Of a stretch of DNA of 10,314 bases, positions 6,810-10,314 are shown one piece after another (positions within the stretch are counted from its first letter, which is position 1; each line of letters begins with the position of its first letter). Source of the stretch: Bacillota bacterium (GTDB taxonomy: Bacteria > Bacillota > Clostridia > Acetivibrionales > DSM-1351); NCBI GenBank assembly GCA_023412635.1, contig JAEYNI010000337.1, forward strand, positions 1-10,314. The letters are read 5' to 3'. The notes below the pieces were generated by a model. It ran no database searches. It saw nothing but the letters and a program-made list of their open reading frames with translations, and was not told the origin of the DNA. The position numbers and the translations under genes are program-made.

Positions 6810-7442
6810 ATGATCAAGAAAATAGGGAATATTATCAAGGATCATATTAAAGGAAATAGAATTTTATACATAAGTCTGTTTTTGTTTTACATTATAGGCA
6901 TATGCATTGGAGCTGCTTCAGTTAAGGACCTTGACTATCAACAAAAAGATGAAATAGTTACTTTTTTTAATGGTTTTATAAAGCTTCTGGAAACCAATAA
7001 TTTCAGTCAGTTTAATTTGTTTAAATTATCATTGATTGATAACATAAAACTTATTGCACTATTCTGGTTGCTAGGTTTTACTGTTATTGGTTTTCCAATG
7101 TATTACGTGATTATTGGTATGAGGGGTTTCAGTACTGGTTTTAGTTCAGGAATCATTATGGGGGTGTTGGGGACAAAGGGGATTTATATATCAGCTGTTT
7201 GCTTTGTTCCTAAGGAGACAGTATTAGTTCCATGCCTTATAGCTCTTGGTATTAATGGAATCAAGTTATCCGGAAACATCCTGAGAAGCTGGCTGAAAAA
7301 ATCTGCAGCAGGGGATAGCTGGTTTAATCAAAGGCTTTTGCCGTATAGTTTTGTAGCAGCTTTTTTCTCTTTTTTCATTTTGCTTGCTACTTTCATCGAG
7401 GCATTTATATCATCAGGCGCTCTTAAACTAATTAATATATAG
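6810..7442 (+). CDS. spoIIM: Stage II sporulation protein M
   Basis: The product is 210 residues, close to the 214 of B. subtilis SpoIIM, and is an integral membrane protein with about five helices (near 17-37, 80-103, 107-121, 124-150 and 178-200). Family features are the loop with GFTVIGFPMYYVIIGMRGF (89-107) followed by STGFSSG (108-114), and the motif VPKETVLVP (133-141). SpoIIM recruits SpoIIP and SpoIID into the DMP complex, which thins septal peptidoglycan so that the mother cell can engulf the forespore. The family is a good marker of endospore formation. The gene is followed by xerD 174 bases later; the same neighbourhood (spoIIM near ripX/xerD) occurs in B. subtilis. Expression is probably in the mother cell, from the sigma-E-like site upstream. 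No terminator is visible between the NUDIX gene and spoIIM, so read-through is possible. Confidence 0.93.
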   Translation: MIKKIGNIIKDHIKGNRILYISLFLFYIIGICIGAASVKDLDYQQKDEIVTFFNGFIKLLETNNFSQFNLFKLSLIDNIKLIALFWLLGFTVIGFPMYYVIIGMRGFSTGFSSGIIMGVLGTKGIYISAVCFVPKETVLVPCLIALGINGIKLSGNILRSWLKKSAAGDSWFNQRLLPYSFVAAFFSFFILLATFIEAFISSGALKLINI

Positions 7443-7616
7443 GACATTTAGATAGTAAAATAAACAATTATATGGATAAATTATGTTAAAAATAGATAAA
7501 AATTCAAAAATGTTCTTTTAATATAGAAATATTTGTTATAGAATATAGTTTAAAGATTAAGTCTGATTATATAAAAAAGGTAAATAATGCTTTATTAAAA
7601 AAAAGGAGTCGTTTTA

Positions 7617-8501
7617 ATGGAAGTTCAGGTTGAAAATTTTATTAATTTCCTTGAAAAGGATAAGAGATTGTCTCTTAATACTCTTCAGTCTTACAAGAGG
7701 GATATTGAGCAGTATACCACGTATCTGAAGGAGATAAATGCTACAAATATTTCTTCGACGAATAAAACAACAGTGATAGCGTATCTTCTACATCTTCAAA
7801 AGAAAGGAAGGGCAACCTCTACTATATCTCGAAATCTGGCTTCAATACGATCTTTTTATCAATACCTGCATAAGAATAAAGTTATAGCGATAGACCCAAC
7901 ATCGGAACTGGAATCACCGAAGGTAGAAAAAAAACTACCTCAGATATTATCTACTCAGGAAGTAGAACTCCTTCTGGATCAACCGAAATGTCTTGATTTA
8001 AAAGGTATTAGAGATAAGGCAATGCTTGAACTGCTTTATGCAACAGGCATAAGAGTTTCCGAACTTATTTCACTCAATCTTTCTGATATAAAACTTGATC
8101 TGGGCTTCATCAAGTGTAATAAAGGCACCCGTGAAAGAAGTATTCCTATAGGGTCCATATCTGTGGCTGCTGTTCATGAATATCTTCTAAAATCCAGGAA
8201 TTTTCTTATTCAAAACATAAGCGAAGAAGCACTGTTTGTTAATGTTAACGGAAAGAGATTGACAAGACAGGGTTTCTGGAAAATAATCAAGCACTACAAA
8301 AATCTTGCTAATATAAACAAAGATATAACACCGCACACCTTAAGGCACTCTTTTGCTGCTCATTTACTGGAAAATGGCGCAGACCTCAGGTCTATTCAGG
8401 AGATGCTGGGTCATTCGGATATTTCATCAACCCAGATTTATGCACAAATGGCAAAGAATAAAATAAAAGAAATTTATAAGAAAACTCATCCTAGAGCGTA
8501 A
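7617..8501 (+). CDS. xerD: Site-specific tyrosine recombinase XerD
   Basis: The product is 294 residues, the normal length for XerC/XerD. The N-terminal SAM-like DNA-binding domain (1 to about 90) contains LSLNTLQSYKRDIEQY (18-33) and RNLASIRSFYQYL (72-84). The catalytic domain has all key residues: Arg146 in ATGIRVSEL, Lys169 in NKGTRERSIPIG, His240 and Arg243 in TPHTLRHSF, His266 in LGHSDI and the nucleophile Tyr275 in TQIYAQM. XerD works with a partner at dif sites to resolve chromosome dimers, with FtsK. XerC would read similarly, but position next to spoIIM favours XerD. Some phage integrases share the fold, yet length and context point to the housekeeping enzyme. AAGGAG (7603-7608) lies eight bases before the ATG. 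The 174-base gap upstream is very AT-rich and has no clear promoter. Confidence 0.93.
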   Translation: MEVQVENFINFLEKDKRLSLNTLQSYKRDIEQYTTYLKEINATNISSTNKTTVIAYLLHLQKKGRATSTISRNLASIRSFYQYLHKNKVIAIDPTSELESPKVEKKLPQILSTQEVELLLDQPKCLDLKGIRDKAMLELLYATGIRVSELISLNLSDIKLDLGFIKCNKGTRERSIPIGSISVAAVHEYLLKSRNFLIQNISEEALFVNVNGKRLTRQGFWKIIKHYKNLANINKDITPHTLRHSFAAHLLENGADLRSIQEMLGHSDISSTQIYAQMAKNKIKEIYKKTHPRA

Positions 8502-8511
8502 TATTAATTAC

Positions 8512-8548
8512 TGACCGGGGAGCCGCCGTAATGAACTGCTCCCCGTCA
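8512..8548 (+). other. GC-rich stem-loop after xerD, without a T-tract
   Basis: TGAC (8512-8515) plus GGGGAGC (8517-8523) pair with GCTCCCCGTCA (8538-8548), with one bulged C (8516) and a 14-base loop. It starts ten bases after the xerD stop. Because no T-run follows, it is more likely to stabilise the 3' end or pause RNA polymerase than to terminate alone. Confidence 0.6.
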
Positions 8549-8577
8549 AGTAGACAATTAAAAAATATAAATCTTTT

Positions 8578-8609
8578 CTGCCAGTAGGTGCAACCTGCTG
8601 GCAGTTTTC
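8578..8609 (+). terminator. Rho-independent terminator after xerD
   Basis: CTGCCAGTAGGT (8578-8589) pairs with ACCTGCTGGCAG (8593-8604), twelve pairs including one T-G, with a GCA loop, followed by TTTTCATT. It ends the xerD transcript and separates it from the sdpR/sdpI block. Confidence 0.78.
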
Positions 8610-8707
8610 ATTCCCATCCAATCAACAGCTTTCTGTGAGAAGTATAGGTCAATCAAATACAAATACCATGATATAAGCTGGTCTTATAGAAACTTAAGCA
8701 ACCGGTA

Positions 8708-8737
8708 TTGACAAGAGGTATAAAATGTAAGTATTAT
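8708..8737 (+). promoter_or_regulatory. Probable sigma-A promoter of sdpR-sdpI
   Basis: Perfect -35 TTGACA (8708-8713), an 18-base spacer and TATTAT (8732-8737) as the -10. Transcription would start near 8744. The -10 box is the left end of the palindrome at 8732-8767, so a bound repressor would block RNA polymerase. Confidence 0.65.
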
Positions 8738-8767
8738 ATATTTAGATAATTATTTAAATATATAATA
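8732..8767. promoter_or_regulatory. 36-bp near-perfect palindrome, candidate SdpR operator
   Basis: Bases 8732-8749 are the reverse complement of 8750-8767 at 17 of 18 positions, the exception being G8745 opposite T8754. It is almost all A/T, covers the -10 box and ends seven bases before the ribosome site. ArsR-family dimers bind such inverted repeats, and the SdpR type represses its own operon. The low sequence complexity makes chance palindromy more likely than for mixed sequence. Confidence 0.6.
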
Positions 8768-8773
8768 ATACCT

Positions 8774-8780
8774 GAGGTGA
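8774..8780 (+). promoter_or_regulatory. Ribosome binding site deciding a TTG start for sdpR
   Basis: GAGGTGA is a seven-base match to the anti-Shine-Dalgarno complement and lies five bases before TTG at 8786. The alternative start, GTG at 8777, is inside this site and has no ribosome site upstream. Confidence 0.7.
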
Positions 8781-8785
8781 ATAAT

Positions 8786-9064
8786 TTGATCGATGTTTTT
8801 CATGCCCTATCTGATCCCACAAGACGGCAAATTTTAGAGCTGCTGAAGGATGCAGATATGAATGCGGGTGAAATTGCTGAACAATTTAATATAAGCAAGC
8901 CCTCAATAAGTCATCATCTTAATGCATTAAAACATGCCAATCTTGTTATGGCTGAGAAGCGTGGGCAGAACATTGTTTACTCATTAAATACCACCGTATT
9001 TCAGGAAATTATTGAATGGTTTTTTGATTTTATAGATAGGAGTGATACGGGTGAAGATAAATAA
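8786..9064 (+). CDS. SdpR-like autorepressor, ArsR-family winged helix
   Basis: From the TTG start the product is 92 residues, very close to B. subtilis SdpR. It is a winged-helix ArsR-type regulator: FHALSDPTRRQILELLKD (5-22) is the family's N-terminal signature, SKPSISHHLNALKHANLV (38-55) is the recognition region, and the wing is AEKRGQNIVYSLN (56-68). There is no cysteine in the whole protein, so it is not a thiolate metal sensor of the ArsR/SmtB kind. In the SdpR type the repressor holds down its own operon and is sequestered at the membrane by SdpI when the SdpC toxin is present. The gene overlaps sdpI by 14 bases, which suggests coupled translation. A promoter and a palindromic operator candidate lie directly upstream. 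Starting at GTG 8777 would add three residues. Confidence 0.88.
   Translation: MIDVFHALSDPTRRQILELLKDADMNAGEIAEQFNISKPSISHHLNALKHANLVMAEKRGQNIVYSLNTTVFQEIIEWFFDFIDRSDTGEDK
9037..9042 (+). promoter_or_regulatory. Ribosome binding site deciding the sdpI start
   Basis: TAGGAG lies eight bases before GTG at 9051. The other in-frame GTG at 9042 overlaps the end of this site. Both are inside the end of sdpR. Confidence 0.6.
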
Positions 9065-9677
9065 GAAGCTTGTCTTTTTAATAATTGTTTCAATAATCGG
9101 CAATATTATAATTTATCCATTTATACCTGAGAAAATACCTCACAAAAATTTTCATATGGAGGTGGATGGCTACAGTGGTAAATGGACTTTGTTTTTAATG
9201 CCGCTAACAACAGTAGGAATGTACTTTTTATTATTTTTCCTGGGAAAATTAGATAAAAAGAATGAACTGAATATTAAAACATACGATCTAATTGTAACTC
9301 TTTCTGTATTATTCTTTATTTTACTTAACGTGTGGTTTATGTTTTACAGTCTGGATTATCACATTAATATTATAAGGCTGCTAAACGTGGCAATGGGAAC
9401 TATATTAATAATTTTGGGAAACTATCTTCCCAGAGTGAAGATAAATTCTGTGTTCGGGATAAGGACACCCTGGACCTTACGAAATGAGCAGGTGTGGAAG
9501 AATACTCATAGGTTTGGAGGCTACGTATTAGTAGCGGCGGGAATAATATCATTCATATTTGCTTTTTTCAGAAGCTTTATAGGCATAATCGGATTAATTT
9601 CGGTATCCGCAATGACTGTGTTGATTACATGTATATTTTCCTATATCAATTATACTAAGCAAGGGATGCACTCATAA
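9051..9677 (+). CDS. SdpI-like immunity/signal-transducing membrane protein
   Basis: The product is 208 residues (B. subtilis SdpI is about 207) with about six membrane helices, near 5-24, 46-65, 78-98, 107-124, 156-172 and 178-198. After helix 1 comes the DUF1648-like extracellular loop PFIPEKIPHKNFHMEVDG (23-40). Between helices 4 and 5 is the SdpI signature: LGNYLPRVKINSVFGIRTPW (122-141) and TLRNEQVWKNTHRFGG (142-157). In B. subtilis SdpI protects against the SdpC killing toxin and captures SdpR at the membrane when toxin is present. No sdpA, sdpB or sdpC gene is seen in this window, so the toxin it answers to, if any, is elsewhere or comes from other cells. The GTG start overlaps sdpR by 14 bases. 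pdp follows after 42 bases with no visible terminator. Confidence 0.9.
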   Translation: MKINKKLVFLIIVSIIGNIIIYPFIPEKIPHKNFHMEVDGYSGKWTLFLMPLTTVGMYFLLFFLGKLDKKNELNIKTYDLIVTLSVLFFILLNVWFMFYSLDYHINIIRLLNVAMGTILIILGNYLPRVKINSVFGIRTPWTLRNEQVWKNTHRFGGYVLVAAGIISFIFAFFRSFIGIIGLISVSAMTVLITCIFSYINYTKQGMHS

Positions 9678-9719
9678 AAACAAGACAATTAAATTCAATA
9701 TATTTTGGAGGGCTTTAAT

Positions 9720-10314
9720 ATGAGAATGTACGATATCATTGAGAAAAAAAGGGATGGATTGGAATTATCCACTGAAGAAATAAAATATTTTATAACAGAA
9801 TATTGCAGTAATAATATTCCCGATTATCAGGCTTCTGCACTTCTGATGGCCATATTTCTGAAGGGCATGAATGAGCAGGAAACAGCACAGCTAACTGATG
9901 CAATGGCGCACTCGGGAGATATGATAGACTTGTCTGAAATTCCTGGTATAAAAGTTGATAAGCATAGTACCGGAGGTGTCGGAGATAAGACTACTCTTAT
10001 ACTTGGCCCCATTGTTGCTGCCTGCGGAATACCTGTTGCAAAGATGTCTGGTAGGGGTCTTGGTCATACCGGAGGAACCATTGATAAACTTGAAGCGATT
10101 CCCGGTTTTAATACAAGTATCTCAAGAGAAGATTTTATTCGGAATGTAAAAGAAATTGGTATCGCAATTGCAGGCCAAACTGGTAACCTGGCGCCTGCCG
10201 ACAAAAAGATATACGCGTTACGTGATGTAACCGCTACGGTTAATAATATATCGCTTATTGCAAGCAGTATTATGAGCAAAAAGCTGGCATCAGGCGCCGA
10301 TAGAATAGTTCTTG
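9720..10314 (+). CDS. pdp: Pyrimidine-nucleoside phosphorylase, 3' end outside window
   Basis: The first 198 codons are present, of about 430 expected. The start MRMYDIIEKKRDGLELSTEEI is typical of the Firmicute enzyme. The phosphate-binding stretch VDKHSTGGVGDKTTLILGP (79-97) and the signature KMSGRGLGHTGGTIDKLE (108-125) are intact. Pyrimidine-contacting residues are in place: Arg168 in YALRDVTATV, with Ser183 and Lys187 in SSIMSKK. The enzyme splits uridine, deoxyuridine and thymidine with phosphate to give the base and (deoxy)ribose-1-phosphate, for nucleoside salvage in the cytoplasm. Thymidine phosphorylase (deoA) is the near relative, but this start and motif set fit Pdp best. GGAGGG (9707-9712) is seven bases before the ATG. 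Only 42 bases separate it from sdpI and no promoter is obvious there, so it may be co-transcribed with sdpR-sdpI. Confidence 0.95.
   Translation, partial: MRMYDIIEKKRDGLELSTEEIKYFITEYCSNNIPDYQASALLMAIFLKGMNEQETAQLTDAMAHSGDMIDLSEIPGIKVDKHSTGGVGDKTTLILGPIVAACGIPVAKMSGRGLGHTGGTIDKLEAIPGFNTSISREDFIRNVKEIGIAIAGQTGNLAPADKKIYALRDVTATVNNISLIASSIMSKKLASGADRIVL

Noticed and set aside
6171..6845. Two minus-strand open frames over the NUDIX gene and the spoIIM start
   Set aside because: They are antisense to well-supported genes, are Cys/Tyr/Phe-rich in the way shadow frames are, and match no family.
7443..7616. Promoter or small gene between spoIIM and xerD
   Set aside because: The stretch is very AT-rich with many chance TATA-like strings, no paired -35/-10 at proper spacing, no hairpin with a T-run, and no open frame with a ribosome site.

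Overview
The window is AT-rich DNA with every supported gene on the + strand. It carries an endospore gene (spoIIM) next to xerD, strong GGAGG-type ribosome binding sites and intrinsic terminators with U-tracts. Together these point to a spore-forming low-GC Firmicute, most likely of class Clostridia and possibly Ruminiclostridium-like. The genus is a guess from general gene content, not from a search.

Layout. At 1-467 is the C-terminal half of an EamA/DMT-type membrane transporter cut by the window edge. At 550-2181 is a beta-CASP metallo-beta-lactamase-fold protein, probably an RNA-processing nuclease, ended by a 40-bp perfect-palindrome terminator. After a 372-bp gap with a very good sigma-A promoter and a leader hairpin comes a membrane-anchored protein with a lysozyme-like (lytic transglycosylase-like) core (2554-3543) and its own terminator. 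At 3721-5316 is a single-gene LctP-family (lactate/glycolate-type) permease, also with a terminator. A second gap (5317-5650) leads into rnhA (RNase HI) and a NUDIX ADP-ribose pyrophosphatase-type gene. Next are spoIIM, preceded by a possible sigma-E promoter, and xerD. Two stem-loops follow xerD. The last block is an sdpR-like ArsR-family repressor gene overlapping an sdpI-like immunity gene, followed closely by pyrimidine-nucleoside phosphorylase (pdp), which runs off the window.

How the genes fit together. Most are housekeeping genes in short transcription units: nucleic-acid repair (rnhA), nucleotide house-cleaning (NUDIX), chromosome dimer resolution (xerD), engulfment during sporulation (spoIIM) and pyrimidine salvage (pdp). 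The accessory-looking part is the sdpR/sdpI pair. It has a consensus-like promoter whose -10 box lies inside a 36-bp near-perfect palindrome (one mismatch), a plausible autorepressor operator. No sdpABC toxin genes are visible here, so this looks like an orphan immunity/signalling pair, and pdp may be read from the same promoter.

I found no CRISPR array, rRNA or tRNA gene, intact mobile element or recognised riboswitch class, and nothing that amounts to a wholly new system. The most interesting points are the sdpRI operator with its pdp linkage, the lysozyme-like membrane protein with its leader hairpin, and the sigma-E-like site before spoIIM.
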